From: Acidimicrobiia bacterium
GTDB lineage: Bacteria; Actinomycetota; Acidimicrobiia; Acidimicrobiales; Poriferisodalaceae
DNA length: 14,369 nt
NCBI GenBank assembly: GCA_026983855.1
Contig: JALSTE010000257.1
Span: 1-14,369 of the forward strand
Reading direction: 5' to 3'
This document shows positions 1 to 7,700 of this stretch, in pieces. The notes under the pieces were generated by a model. It had not been told where the DNA came from. It worked only from the letters and a program-made list of their open reading frames with translations, and did not search any database. A program made the position numbers and the translations under genes. How positions within the stretch are numbered: the first letter of the stretch is position 1; the number at the start of each line of letters is the position of its first letter.

Positions 1-85
1 CCTCGGGGCCGGCGGAGGGTCCGCGCCAGACGACCGAACCATCGGAGGGGTTGGTGGAGACGAGGGTGGGGGTGTTCTCAGACAT
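1..85 (-). CDS. astD: N-succinylglutamate 5-semialdehyde dehydrogenase, N-terminal fragment (AstD)
   Basis: Only the first 28 codons are inside the window; the gene continues past the left edge. Reading leftward from the ATG at 85-83, the peptide begins MSENTPTLVSTNPSDGSVVW. The NP-x-x-G-x-V-x-W core matches the start of AstD and other aldehyde dehydrogenases (E. coli AstD has NPVSGEVLWQG at the same place). AstD oxidises succinylglutamate semialdehyde to succinylglutamate with NAD+, the fourth step of the AST pathway. The start overlaps the last 8 bases of astA (ATGTCTGA), so translation is probably coupled. The assignment rests on a short stretch plus the operon context, and the context is strong. 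Confidence 0.72.
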   Translation of the reverse strand, partial: MSENTPTLVSTNPSDGSVVWRGPSAGPE

Positions 86-1145
86 CGATGGGCACCTTGG
101 GGGCGTTGAAGGGCAGCCACCTCACCATGTCACCGTCGTCTATCTCGAGGGCGGCGCAGGCCCGGGCGGTGAGGGGCAGTCGGTCCTCGTGGTCGGGACG
201 GGTGGCCACGGCGATGGCCCGGAACCCCGTGGTGCGGTCGTTGGCCACGATCACGTCGGGACCGTCGGCCATGACGTCCACCCTCCGGGCGGGGACGGTG
301 CGGGACTCCCTCATGGCTCTCAGGTCGAAGGTGCGGGCCTCCAGGGTCGGTCCACCGTCGAAGATGTCGACGTATCCCTGGTAGCGGAAGCCCTCTCGTT
401 CGAGCATCCGCCGGGCCGGGAGGGTGTCGGCGTGGACCCGGCCCAGCACCTCCTGGGCGTCGGGGGGCAGCAGGGGCACGTAGATCGGATGGCGGGGCAT
501 CAGCTCGGCGATGAAGCTCTTGTTGCCCTTGGCCATCTCCCGGTCGGCCTGGGAGAACGGCACCCCGAAGAAGTGCCGGCCCAGCCCCTCCCAGAACGGC
601 ACCCGGCCGTCGGGGTCCTGGTAGCCGCGCATCTCGGCGATGACCTTCTCGTTGAACCGCTGGGGATGGGCGGCCATGAACAGGAAGCGTGACAGCGAGG
701 CCAGCTTGCCGGCGTGGCGACCCCGGCGTTCGAAGTCCACGTAGAGGCTCCCCACCTCGGTGGTCCCGGTGTAGTCGTTGCTGAGGTACAGGGTGGCGAA
801 ACGCCGGTACACACCCAGTTCCCGACTGGCGTGGACGTTGACACCCACCCGGTAGCTGTAGAAGGCGTCGGAGAGCCCCACCGATGCGAAGATGCCCGAG
901 GTGCCGATGACGTCGCCGGATTCGATCTCGGTGAGGACGAACCAGTAGTTCTCCTCCCCGGGGGAGGAGATCTCCGCCGCCAGGGACTCAACCGACCTCC
1001 GGACCCGGGCCTCGATCATCTCCCGGTCCGAGCGGAGGGTGGACACCCCCTTGAGGGCCTCACCGGCCCGGTGGAACATGTCGACGATGGCGTCCACGTC
1101 GGAGGGGCGGCTGGGTCGCATGACCAGGGTGGGGAAATTCTCCAT
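78..1145 (-). CDS. astA: Arginine N-succinyltransferase
   Basis: A 355-residue protein, close to the family's usual length of about 340-350. It transfers succinyl from succinyl-CoA to the alpha-amino group of arginine, the first step of cytosolic AST arginine catabolism. Conserved AstA blocks appear in the expected order: YRVG-x-x-VHASRELGVY (98-113), LSNDYTG (121-127), SRFLFMAA (152-159), FN-x-KV-x-AEMRG (164-174), SFIAELMPRHPIY (210-222), a conserved histidine in GRVHADT (H238), EGFRYQGYVDIFDGGPTLEA (251-270), and a C-terminal VAND segment (300-303). The fold is GNAT-like. The ATG at 1145 has a Shine-Dalgarno-like CGAGGA (minus strand of 1151-1156) 5 bases upstream. It lies 127 bases downstream of the M20 gene and overlaps astD by 8 bases. 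The pathway is best known from Proteobacteria, so its occurrence in an actinobacterial background is notable. Confidence 0.95.
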   Translation of the reverse strand: MENFPTLVMRPSRPSDVDAIVDMFHRAGEALKGVSTLRSDREMIEARVRRSVESLAAEISSPGEENYWFVLTEIESGDVIGTSGIFASVGLSDAFYSYRVGVNVHASRELGVYRRFATLYLSNDYTGTTEVGSLYVDFERRGRHAGKLASLSRFLFMAAHPQRFNEKVIAEMRGYQDPDGRVPFWEGLGRHFFGVPFSQADREMAKGNKSFIAELMPRHPIYVPLLPPDAQEVLGRVHADTLPARRMLEREGFRYQGYVDIFDGGPTLEARTFDLRAMRESRTVPARRVDVMADGPDVIVANDRTTGFRAIAVATRPDHEDRLPLTARACAALEIDDGDMVRWLPFNAPKVPIDV

Positions 1146-1162
1146 TGAATTCCTCGATTGGG

Positions 1163-1175
1163 CCGAATGATTCGG
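1163..1175. promoter_or_regulatory. 13-base palindrome upstream of astA
   Basis: CCGAAT-G-ATTCGG is a perfect 6-base inverted repeat around one central base. It ends 18 bases before the astA start in the 127-base gap between the M20 gene and astA. The spacing and symmetry suit a repressor operator or a small hairpin ahead of astA. No regulator can be named from the sequence. Confidence 0.25.
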
Positions 1176-1272
1176 GTGGATGGGATGACCTGGAGTCGGT
1201 ACGGCGGCGGGGCGTCAGAGTCTGGCAGATGGATTCGGGGGTGGTGGGAAAACCACGGGCACGACCGGATGG

Positions 1273-2502
1273 TCAGGGGTCGATGTCCAGTTCACCGGCG
1301 GCGATGCGCATCAGGAGCAGGCCGGCGATGCGGCTGCGGTCCACGAGGCTGGGCAGCTCGACCACCTCACCGGAGGAGTGCAGGCCCCGGCCCACCACCC
1401 CCATGTTGTCGATGTTGGGCAGTCCGGCGGCGGCGAGATCGTTGCCGTCGCAGACCCCCCCGGTGGGCTCCCAGTCCAGGGCGGTGCCCAGGGTGGCGGC
1501 GGAGTCCACGGCCAGGGCCAGGAGGGCGCCGATGGCGGCGTCCACCTCCTTGGGAGGGCGGGCGAATCCGCCGTGGAGGCGTACCTCGAATCCCTCGACC
1601 CGGGCGGCCTCGGCCAGGATCCGGTCCAGCTCCCGTTCGACCCAGGCCTGGGACGAACGGTCGGGGACCCGGATGTTGAACCGCAGGATCCCGTGGTCGG
1701 GCACGATGTTGTTGGGACCGCCCCCACCGGTGGAGGCCGGGTTCACCGTCACCCCCTCCCGACGACCGTTGAGGTCGTCGAGGGCCACCGCCATGCGGGC
1801 CAGGTGCACCACGGCGTTGCGACCCAGGTGGTGGTCCCGCCCGGCGTGGGCGGCCCGACCCGTGACCACCAGGGTGAAGTTGCCGCTGCCCTTGCGGTCC
1901 CCGGCCAGGTTGCCGTTGGGGAGGGAGGGTTCGAACACCAGACCGACCGTGTGGCGGCCGGCGGCGGCGGCCAGCAGGGGGCGGGAACCGGGGGATCCGA
2001 TCTCCTCGTCGGGGGTGAGGATGATCTCCCAGCCCAGCTCCCCGGCCCAAGGTGAGTTCTCCAGGGCCCTCACCGCGGTGTGCATCACCAGCAGACCGCC
2101 GTGCATGTCGGCGGCGCCGGGACCGTTCAGCTCGTAGGGATCCAGGCGGCGGCACTCCTGGAAGGGGTGGTCGGCCCCGAACACCGTGTCGAAGTGGCCC
2201 ACCAGGAGCACGCTGGGTTTCCCCGACCGGCGACGGACCAGGCGGACCGCCGGCCCCAGGGGCAGCCGCACCTCGGTGCCGTCGTCGGCGATGACCGTCT
2301 CGGGTTCGAGTGCCTCCACGATGGTCTCATCGGGTTCGAGGCGGGAGAACAGGGCGGTGAACATCTCGGCCTTGCGTTCCAGGCCGGGGAGATTGCGGCT
2401 GCCCGAGTTCACCGAACAGAGCTCGACCAGCTCGGCCTCCAGGTCCGGCCCCTCCCCCCTGATGGGATCGAGGGCCGAGATCATCGGGGGGGTGACGGGC
2501 AT
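1273..2502 (-). CDS. M20-family metallohydrolase in the AST locus (candidate succinylglutamate desuccinylase)
   Basis: A 409-residue zinc-dependent hydrolase of the M20 / carboxypeptidase G2 type. Metal-site motifs from the chosen start: GHFDTVF with H103 and D105; GAADMHGG with bridging D132 (His where many relatives have Lys); TPDEEIGS with catalytic E166 and metal ligand E167; E191 in FEPS; and H375 in GLHSSGE. The dimerisation-domain segment around GRAAHAG (215-221) is also present. Family members cleave N-acyl or peptide amide bonds. The gene is followed by astA and astD and is divergent from astC, so removal of succinate from N-succinylglutamate (the AstE step) is a reasonable inference, but substrate cannot be read from the sequence. 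The open frame extends to 2613, but that would run into astC. The ATG at 2502 has TATTTT 6 bases upstream, fitting a leaderless transcript. ATG 2484 is an alternative. Confidence 0.85.
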   Translation of the reverse strand: MPVTPPMISALDPIRGEGPDLEAELVELCSVNSGSRNLPGLERKAEMFTALFSRLEPDETIVEALEPETVIADDGTEVRLPLGPAVRLVRRRSGKPSVLLVGHFDTVFGADHPFQECRRLDPYELNGPGAADMHGGLLVMHTAVRALENSPWAGELGWEIILTPDEEIGSPGSRPLLAAAAGRHTVGLVFEPSLPNGNLAGDRKGSGNFTLVVTGRAAHAGRDHHLGRNAVVHLARMAVALDDLNGRREGVTVNPASTGGGGPNNIVPDHGILRFNIRVPDRSSQAWVERELDRILAEAARVEGFEVRLHGGFARPPKEVDAAIGALLALAVDSAATLGTALDWEPTGGVCDGNDLAAAGLPNIDNMGVVGRGLHSSGEVVELPSLVDRSRIAGLLLMRIAAGELDIDP

Positions 2503-2508
2503 GGGGCG

Positions 2509-2517
2509 AAAATACCA
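2509..2517 (-). promoter_or_regulatory. Leaderless extended -10 promoter for the M20-astA-astD unit
   Basis: Read on the minus strand this is TGGTATTTT, an extended -10 (TGN-TATTTT). Exactly 6 bases (CGCCCC) separate it from the ATG at 2502-2500, so transcription should start at or next to the start codon. There is no ribosome binding site upstream. This arrangement is common for leaderless actinobacterial mRNAs. No convincing -35 is visible. Confidence 0.55.
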
Positions 2518-2542
2518 GGGGCCCGGCCCGGGACGACCGCTG

Positions 2543-2548
2543 TAGTCT
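2543..2548 (+). promoter_or_regulatory. Leaderless -10 promoter for astC
   Basis: TAGTCT fits the TANNNT actinobacterial -10 pattern. It ends 7 bases before the astC ATG at 2556, with no Shine-Dalgarno sequence between, so the transcript would begin at the start codon. It is back-to-back with the M20 promoter in a 53-base gap, so one regulator could control both arms. No -35 is recognisable. Confidence 0.5.
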
Positions 2549-2555
2549 GCGATCC

Positions 2556-3761
2556 ATGGCCGAGCACGTGACCAGAGCCGACTTCGATCTCTACATGTTC
2601 CCCAACTACGCACCCCCCGACATGGTGATCGTGCGGGGCGAGGGGTCCAGGGTCTGGGACCAGGAGGGACGGGTCTACATCGACCTGGCCGGGGGCATAG
2701 CGGTGAACTGCCTCGGTCACGCCAACCCCGATCTGGTCGAGGCCCTCACCGATCAGGCCCGCCGGCTGTGGCACCTCTCCAACGCCTACGCCAACGAACC
2801 GGCCATCGGTCTGGCCAAGAGGCTCTGCGAGTTGACGTTCGCCACCAAGGTGTTCCTAACCAACTCGGGGGCCGAGGCCAACGAGGGGGCCCTCAAACTG
2901 GCTCGCCGCTACGCGGTCGACCAGGGTCACCCCGACAAGTACGAGATCATCTCCTTTGAGAAGTCCTTCCACGGCCGCACCCTGTTCACGGTCAGCGTGG
3001 GGGGCACCCCGGCGTACTCCGAGGGCTTCGGTCCCCGGCCCGGGGGAATCACCCACCTGCCCTACAACGACCTGGCGGCGGTGGAGAAGGCCATGTCGGA
3101 GCGCACCTGCGCGGTCATGGTGGAGCCGGTCATCGGGGAGGGTGGCATCATCCCCGCCGACCCGGAGTTCCTGGAGGGTCTGAGGTCGCTGTGTGACCGT
3201 CACGGGGCCCTGCTGATCTTCGACGAGGTGCAGTCCGGGGTGGGCCGCACCGGGGACCTCTACGCCTACATGGGAGTGGGGGTGGTTCCCGACATCCTCA
3301 CCACGGCCAAGGGTCTGGGCGGTGGTTTCCCGGTGGCGGCGGTGCTGTCCACCGACCCCGTCGCCGCCAGCTTCGTGGTGGGGACCCACGGCTCCACGTT
3401 CGGGGGCAACGCCCTGGCCGGGGCGGTGGCCTCCCGGGTGCTCGACATCGTGGCCGAGCGGGACTTCCTCCTGGAGGTCAAGCGCAAGGAGGCCCTCATG
3501 GTGGAACTGCTCGAGGGGGTGAGGGCCCGCCACGGTCACATCGCCGACATCCGTTCCCGGGGTCTGTGGATCGGGGTGGAACTCAGTTCCGAGATGGCCG
3601 GGCGCTCCAAGGACGTCGCCACCGCCGCCCTGGCCGAGGGGGTCATGGTGCTCAGGGCGGGGGCCGACGTGGTCCGTTTCGCCCCGGCCCTGAACATCCC
3701 CGACGAGGACATCGTCGAGGGGGTGTCCCTCTTCGGAAAGGCCCTGGCCGGTTTGGTGTGA
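2556..3761 (+). CDS. astC: Succinylornithine / acetylornithine aminotransferase (AstC/ArgD type)
   Basis: A 401-residue class III (fold type I) PLP aminotransferase, the usual length. It would transaminate N2-succinylornithine with 2-oxoglutarate, giving succinylglutamate semialdehyde and glutamate, the third AST step. Visible motifs: YAPP (18-21), RGEGSRVWDQEG (27-38), AGGIAVN-x-LGH (45-55), phosphate-binding SGAEANE (104-110), FHGRT (138-142), IFDEVQSGVGRTG (221-233) with the pyridine-nitrogen Asp223, Schiff-base Lys252 in TTAKGLGGGFP, THGSTFGGN (277-285), and a C-terminal VVRFAPALN (372-380). Similarity to E. coli AstC runs from the N-terminus to the end. AstC and ArgD overlap in activity, so the astC name depends on the divergent astA and astD genes. 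The ATG at 2556 is preceded only by a TANNNT box, consistent with leaderless initiation. The 3' end, including the stop, is partly duplicated just downstream. Confidence 0.92.
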   Translation: MAEHVTRADFDLYMFPNYAPPDMVIVRGEGSRVWDQEGRVYIDLAGGIAVNCLGHANPDLVEALTDQARRLWHLSNAYANEPAIGLAKRLCELTFATKVFLTNSGAEANEGALKLARRYAVDQGHPDKYEIISFEKSFHGRTLFTVSVGGTPAYSEGFGPRPGGITHLPYNDLAAVEKAMSERTCAVMVEPVIGEGGIIPADPEFLEGLRSLCDRHGALLIFDEVQSGVGRTGDLYAYMGVGVVPDILTTAKGLGGGFPVAAVLSTDPVAASFVVGTHGSTFGGNALAGAVASRVLDIVAERDFLLEVKRKEALMVELLEGVRARHGHIADIRSRGLWIGVELSSEMAGRSKDVATAALAEGVMVLRAGADVVRFAPALNIPDEDIVEGVSLFGKALAGLV

Positions 3762-3853
3762 GGTTGCCGGTGGGGCGGGTCCCGGAGGTGGTGGTGTGGC
3801 CGTTGGGGAGGGCCCTGGCCGGCTTGGTGTGAGGTTGCCGGTGGGGCGGGTCC
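3740..3853. repeat. Direct repeat duplicating the astC 3' end
   Basis: Positions 3740-3782 and 3811-3853 are 43-base direct copies, offset by 71 bases, with one mismatch (T3752 / C3823). Weaker similarity extends left to about 3732. Copy 1 holds the last codons and stop of astC (KALAGLV-stop). Copy 2 lies in the gap before the peroxiredoxin gene and still spells ALAGLV-stop. It looks like a partial tandem duplication whose 5' part has diverged. Confidence 0.85.
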
Positions 3854-3906
3854 GGTCGATCGGTAGCATCCTGCGGGTTCGGTACCTACCCCTCTGGAGG
3901 GACAAC

Positions 3907-4368
3907 ATGAGCATTCAGGTCGGCGACGAGGCCCCCGATTTCGAGCTGCCCAGCGACGAGAACCAGCCGGTGAAGCTGTCGGACTTCCGAGGTGAGAAGG
4001 CGGTGGCCATCGTCTTCGTGCCCTTCGCCTTCACCGGGGTGTGCGCCGGTGAGTTCTGCCAGCTCACCGACCACATCGCCGACTTCGAGGCCAAGGGGGT
4101 CCAGGTGCTGGGTGTCAGTTGCGACCGGCCCTTCTCCCTGGCGGCCTGGAAGGCCCAGGAGGGCTTCGGCTTCCCCCTGCTCTCCGACGGCTGGCCCCAC
4201 GGGGCCACGGCCCAGGCCTACGGTTGCTTCAACGAGGCCCTGGGCTGTGCCAACCGGCGCACGGTGATCGTGGACAAGGAGGGGAAGATCGCCAAGATCT
4301 TCGAGTCCGCCGATCTCAAGACCCCCCGCCAGCTCGAGGAGTACGAGGAGCTGCTGGCCACCCTCTAG
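3907..4368 (+). CDS. AhpE-like 1-Cys peroxiredoxin
   Basis: A 153-residue thioredoxin-fold peroxidase, the same length as M. tuberculosis AhpE. It reduces hydroperoxides in the cytosol through a cysteine sulfenate. The active site is PFAFTGVC (39-46): P39, T43 and peroxidatic C46, with a conserved Arg in CANRRTVIVDKEG (117/118). Other AhpE-like blocks are VGDEAPDFELP (5-15), FPLLSDGWPHGA (89-100) and AYGCFNEALGCANR (104-117). The ATG at 3907 has a clear Shine-Dalgarno GGAGGG (3896-3901), 5 bases upstream; longer upstream in-frame readings have no such site. Four further cysteines (51, 72, 107, 114) are present, so a disulfide resolving step cannot be excluded although AhpE proteins are usually one-Cys. 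A TAGCAT at 3864-3869 may be its -10 box. Confidence 0.93.
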   Translation: MSIQVGDEAPDFELPSDENQPVKLSDFRGEKAVAIVFVPFAFTGVCAGEFCQLTDHIADFEAKGVQVLGVSCDRPFSLAAWKAQEGFGFPLLSDGWPHGATAQAYGCFNEALGCANRRTVIVDKEGKIAKIFESADLKTPRQLEEYEELLATL

Positions 4369-4382
4369 ACAGGTGGGACGGG

Positions 4383-4407
4383 GCGGCCCCGGGCGGTTCC
4401 GGGCCGC
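4383..4407. terminator. GC hairpin between convergent genes
   Basis: GCGGCCC (4383-4389) and GGGCCGC (4401-4407) form a perfect 7-base stem that can extend by two pairs with a one-base bulge. The hairpin fills the gap between the peroxiredoxin stop and the stop of the convergent HAD gene, so it could terminate both directions. There is no T-tract, as is frequent in high-GC actinobacteria, so the call is tentative. Confidence 0.4.
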
Positions 4408-5220
4408 TCAGCCCAGGAGACGCTCGATGACGATGGCCACGCCGTCGTCGGCGCAGGTGGCGGTCACCTCGTCGGCGACGGCCTTGGTCCGGGGCAGGGC
4501 GTTGCCCATGGCCACCCCCCAACCGGCCCACGAGAGCATCTCCTCGTCGTTGGGCATGTCCCCGAAGGCGATGACCTCGGAGGGGTCGATTCCCCGGGTG
4601 GCGCAGTAGCGCTGCAGGGCCGCGGCCTTGGAGACCCCGGGGGCGTTGGCCTCCACGAACGGCAGGGTGGACCAGGTGATGTCCAGGCGGCCGTCGATCA
4701 CCTCCCGTACCCGGGGGCCGAGCTCCCCGATGGGGATGTCGGGGTGCAGGGCCAGGAGCTTGTGGGCCCCCTCGGCGGGGGCCTGGAGGATGTCGGGAAC
4801 GGGTATGCGGTCGTTTCGCCCCAGCACCGCGGCGAAGGTGGCCTCCGAGGTGTGGTCGCAGCCCCACTCGAGTCCGAAGCTCACGTTCCCGATGGCCGAA
4901 CGCAGATCGGCGACCACCCGGTGCCACACCCCGGTGTCCATGGTGAAGCGGTCCACGAAGGTGTTGGACTCCAGATCGTAGGTGATCGCCCCGTTGGAGC
5001 AGACCATCGTCGAACCGGCGTTGAGATGGTCCGGTAGGTGGAGGGCGAACTGCGGGGGCCGTCCGGTGGCGATCATCACCTCCGTCCCCGCTTCCCGGGC
5101 CGCGGCGAGGGCCCGCCGGGTGCGGGGGGAGGCCTCGCCGGTGGGCCCGATGATCGTGCCGTCGAGGTCACTGGCTATGAGACGGAATGGACCCTTTGCC
5201 ATCCGACGAGTTTGACCCAT
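4408..5220 (-). CDS. Cof-type HAD-superfamily phosphatase
   Basis: A 270-residue cytosolic hydrolase of HAD subfamily IIB (Cof/YidA type), which typically acts on sugar phosphates, nucleotides or related phosphorylated metabolites. The HAD motifs are complete: motif I SDLDGT with nucleophile D18 and acid D20; motif II ATGRP with T52; motif III GVSKAAAL with K198; motif IV FGDMPND with D221 and D225. A C2-type cap lies between motifs II and III (about 80-190). The ATG at 5220 is the longest start; the ATG at 5202 (MAKGPFRLIAS...) leaves the core intact and resembles relatives more closely. Neither has a clear ribosome binding site. It faces the peroxiredoxin gene with 39 bases between the stops. 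The substrate cannot be inferred. Confidence 0.9.
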   Translation of the reverse strand: MGQTRRMAKGPFRLIASDLDGTIIGPTGEASPRTRRALAAAREAGTEVMIATGRPPQFALHLPDHLNAGSTMVCSNGAITYDLESNTFVDRFTMDTGVWHRVVADLRSAIGNVSFGLEWGCDHTSEATFAAVLGRNDRIPVPDILQAPAEGAHKLLALHPDIPIGELGPRVREVIDGRLDITWSTLPFVEANAPGVSKAAALQRYCATRGIDPSEVIAFGDMPNDEEMLSWAGWGVAMGNALPRTKAVADEVTATCADDGVAIVIERLLG

Positions 5221-5299
5221 GGTGGGGGTCCGGTGGGACCATCCCGTCGGTTTTCGGACCGTCCAGGTACCCGGCGGCGGGTGTGGTGAGGGCCGGCTG

Positions 5300-7648
5300 T
5301 CAGTCCCTCACCGCCAGGTCGACCGGTCGGGAGCCGGGGGCCGCGCCCCGGAACCAGGCGTTGCCGAAGGTGTAGATCCCACCGGTGTCCCCCAGGGCGT
5401 AGTAGCCGCGGCCGTCGGAGGTGGGTCGCAGTTCGATGGCGGTGGCCCGGTCGCACAACCCGAGTCCGGGGACACTGCCCCAGAAGGGCACCCCGAAGCT
5501 GAACACCCCTCCGTCGGCGCCGAGCAGCCAGTAGCCGTGTCCGTTGGGGTCCACGGCCATGGAGATCACCGGGGCGGCGAGGGTCATCGCCCCCGTCGAT
5601 CCGTGGAACCGGGCGCTCCCGAAGCTGAACACCCCTCCGTCGGAGGCCAGCAGCCAGTAGCCGCGGCCGTCGTTGGTGGGGGCCATGGAGATTATCGGGG
5701 CCCGGAGACTCAACGCCCCGGTCGATCCGTGGAACGGAGCGGCCCCGAAGCTGAACACTCCTCCGTCGGCGCCGAGCAACCAGTAGCCGTCCCCGGTCGG
5801 GAGTGCGGCCATGGACACGATCGGGGCCTTGAGCTCCAGCCCCTGCATCGAACCCAGGAACCGGGCGTCACCGAAGGTGTGCACCCCCCCGGCGGAGTCC
5901 AGGATCCAGTAGCCGTTGCCCGAGGCGGTCTCGGTGATGGCCACCGCCGTGACCCCGGGGGGCAGTGGGGTACGGGACAGGTCCCCGTAGTGGGGAGCGT
6001 CGAAGGCGGTGACGGTCCCGGCGGCGTCGAGGATCCAGTAGCCGGAGGCGGAGGTGGAGTCGGGATGGGAGGTCGGATTGACCGAGCGGCGGCAGAACCC
6101 GGGGGGCAGGGGATCCCCGCCGGAGTCGGGTGCGGCCCGGTGCAGGGGGGATCTCCGCCACATGGGCCACGGGTTGTCCGCCGGCTGATCGGGGAGCCGG
6201 TAGGAGGTGAGGATGCCGGTTCCGGCACCCACGACGTAGGTCGGCACCACCAGACGCCACCCGGCCGATCCGAAGCGGGCGACGAGGGGGGAACCGGCGC
6301 CCGACCAGGCCTCGTTGCGGTTCAGGAAGCCGCTGGGGAGACGGTGTCCGTCGGAGCCGTCGACGACGAAGGTGCCGATGTTGGATGACACGATGATGTC
6401 GAGGCCGCCGTCGCCGTCGGTGTCGGCGAACACCGGTGAACCCAGGAACTCGACCACCGCCCCGGGGAAATCACCCTCCAGGGGGTCCACCGCGAACTGG
6501 ATGGAGCCATCGGCCTCGATCACCGTGATCCGACCACTGACACCGGGTCGGCTGAGGGTGGCCACCACGATCTCCACCCTCCCGTCACCGTCCACGTCCC
6601 CCAGGGCGGGGGTGGAGAACACCGGATTGGGCAGGTTCACCGGGAACCCCGGTAGGGACGAACCGTCATCGGCGTGCCACGCCCACACCTTGCGGGCGTC
6701 GTCGTCGTTCAATCGGGGCACGGCGCCACCCACCACGATGTCCATGCGTCCGTCCCCGTCGATGTCGGCCATCGAGGCCGAGGACTGGAAGATGTCCCGG
6801 CTGAGGTTCTGCCACATCTGGGACACCACGCCGTTGCTCCAGTCCAGGGCCCGGAACCTCCCCCCCGACCAGTGGAAGTCGGTGAGGGTGCCGATGCTGG
6901 AGTCACCGCCGATGAAGATCTCCAACCGACCGTCGTCGTCGACGTCGTAGAGGGCGGGGGAACCCCAGACGGTGTCGGCGTTCACGAACGGGAAGCCGGG
7001 TACGACGTCACCATTGCGGTCCAGGGCCCAGATGCGGTGGTCCCATCCCCCGAACACGACATCGGGGAATCCGTCACCGTCCACGTCACCGGAGGCGGGG
7101 GAGGAGTAGACACCCTCGGTGTAGCCGTCGGCGGGGCCGTCGTCCCACATGTCGTAGGTGTCGAAACCCTGGTGGCTCCAGAGTCGACGGCCCCGATTGT
7201 CGAGGGCCACCACGCCACCCTGCTGGTTGGGAACCTGCAGACTCCCCACCCCGACGACGATCTCGGGCACCCCGTCGTTGTCCAGGTCGGCGACCAGTGG
7301 GGAGGAGGAGATGGCGCTGGGGGTCCTCTGGCCCTCGATAACGGCGGGGGCGGGGAAACCCGGCATCATAGTGCCGTCGGCCCGGTAGGCCCGCACGTAG
7401 CCGTCGAGGGCGCCGACGATGATCTCGTTCACCCCGTCCCCGTCCAGATCCCCCACGGTGGGGGCCGAGGAGTCGTTGCGTCCGGGATGGACCTGTCGCC
7501 AGACGGGATCGAGGAACCCCGGGGTGGGATCGAAGTGGTCGGCCCCCGCCGGCAGGGCCGTGAGGACCAGCAGCAGGACCGAGAGAACGGCCGTGATCGT
7601 GAACCGGCGGTTGGTGCGCGTTCGGGCGGTGTCCATCGGGGGTTCCAT
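5300..7648 (-). CDS. Secreted double beta-propeller protein (FG-GAP/VCBS repeats plus GYWLL-type repeats)
   Basis: 782 residues from the chosen ATG at 7648. The frame is open to 7699, and ATG 7636 is another choice. An arginine-rich N-region, the hydrophobic stretch ITAVLSVLLLVLTALPAGA and an A-x-A site form a signal peptide, so the protein is exported. The first half carries seven calcium-loop repeats of the form D-x-D-x-D-G followed by an I/V-V-x-G strand (numbering from 7699: 84, 138, 205, 252, 312, 368, 426), as in FG-GAP/VCBS integrin-like seven-bladed propellers. A linker with a single Cys (536) follows. The C-terminal part (bases 6043-5303) holds six repeats of 42-43 residues built on GYW(I/L)L-x-x-x-GGVFSFG (starts 553, 596, 638, 680, 722, 765), a likely second propeller. 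There is no catalytic motif. A surface-binding, adhesion or matrix role is plausible but unproven. Confidence 0.88.
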   Translation of the reverse strand: MEPPMDTARTRTNRRFTITAVLSVLLLVLTALPAGADHFDPTPGFLDPVWRQVHPGRNDSSAPTVGDLDGDGVNEIIVGALDGYVRAYRADGTMMPGFPAPAVIEGQRTPSAISSSPLVADLDNDGVPEIVVGVGSLQVPNQQGGVVALDNRGRRLWSHQGFDTYDMWDDGPADGYTEGVYSSPASGDVDGDGFPDVVFGGWDHRIWALDRNGDVVPGFPFVNADTVWGSPALYDVDDDGRLEIFIGGDSSIGTLTDFHWSGGRFRALDWSNGVVSQMWQNLSRDIFQSSASMADIDGDGRMDIVVGGAVPRLNDDDARKVWAWHADDGSSLPGFPVNLPNPVFSTPALGDVDGDGRVEIVVATLSRPGVSGRITVIEADGSIQFAVDPLEGDFPGAVVEFLGSPVFADTDGDGGLDIIVSSNIGTFVVDGSDGHRLPSGFLNRNEAWSGAGSPLVARFGSAGWRLVVPTYVVGAGTGILTSYRLPDQPADNPWPMWRRSPLHRAAPDSGGDPLPPGFCRRSVNPTSHPDSTSASGYWILDAAGTVTAFDAPHYGDLSRTPLPPGVTAVAITETASGNGYWILDSAGGVHTFGDARFLGSMQGLELKAPIVSMAALPTGDGYWLLGADGGVFSFGAAPFHGSTGALSLRAPIISMAPTNDGRGYWLLASDGGVFSFGSARFHGSTGAMTLAAPVISMAVDPNGHGYWLLGADGGVFSFGVPFWGSVPGLGLCDRATAIELRPTSDGRGYYALGDTGGIYTFGNAWFRGAAPGSRPVDLAVRD

Positions 7649-7700
7649 CGGTCGGAATTCGCTCCGGCTGTAGGGGAGGGTCCGCCCGGGCCCGGCCATG

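Noticed and set aside
2503..2613. N-terminal extension of the M20 protein to 2613
   Set aside because: It would overlap astC on the other strand by 58 bases, and the added residues are not family-like. The promoter box fixes the start at 2502.
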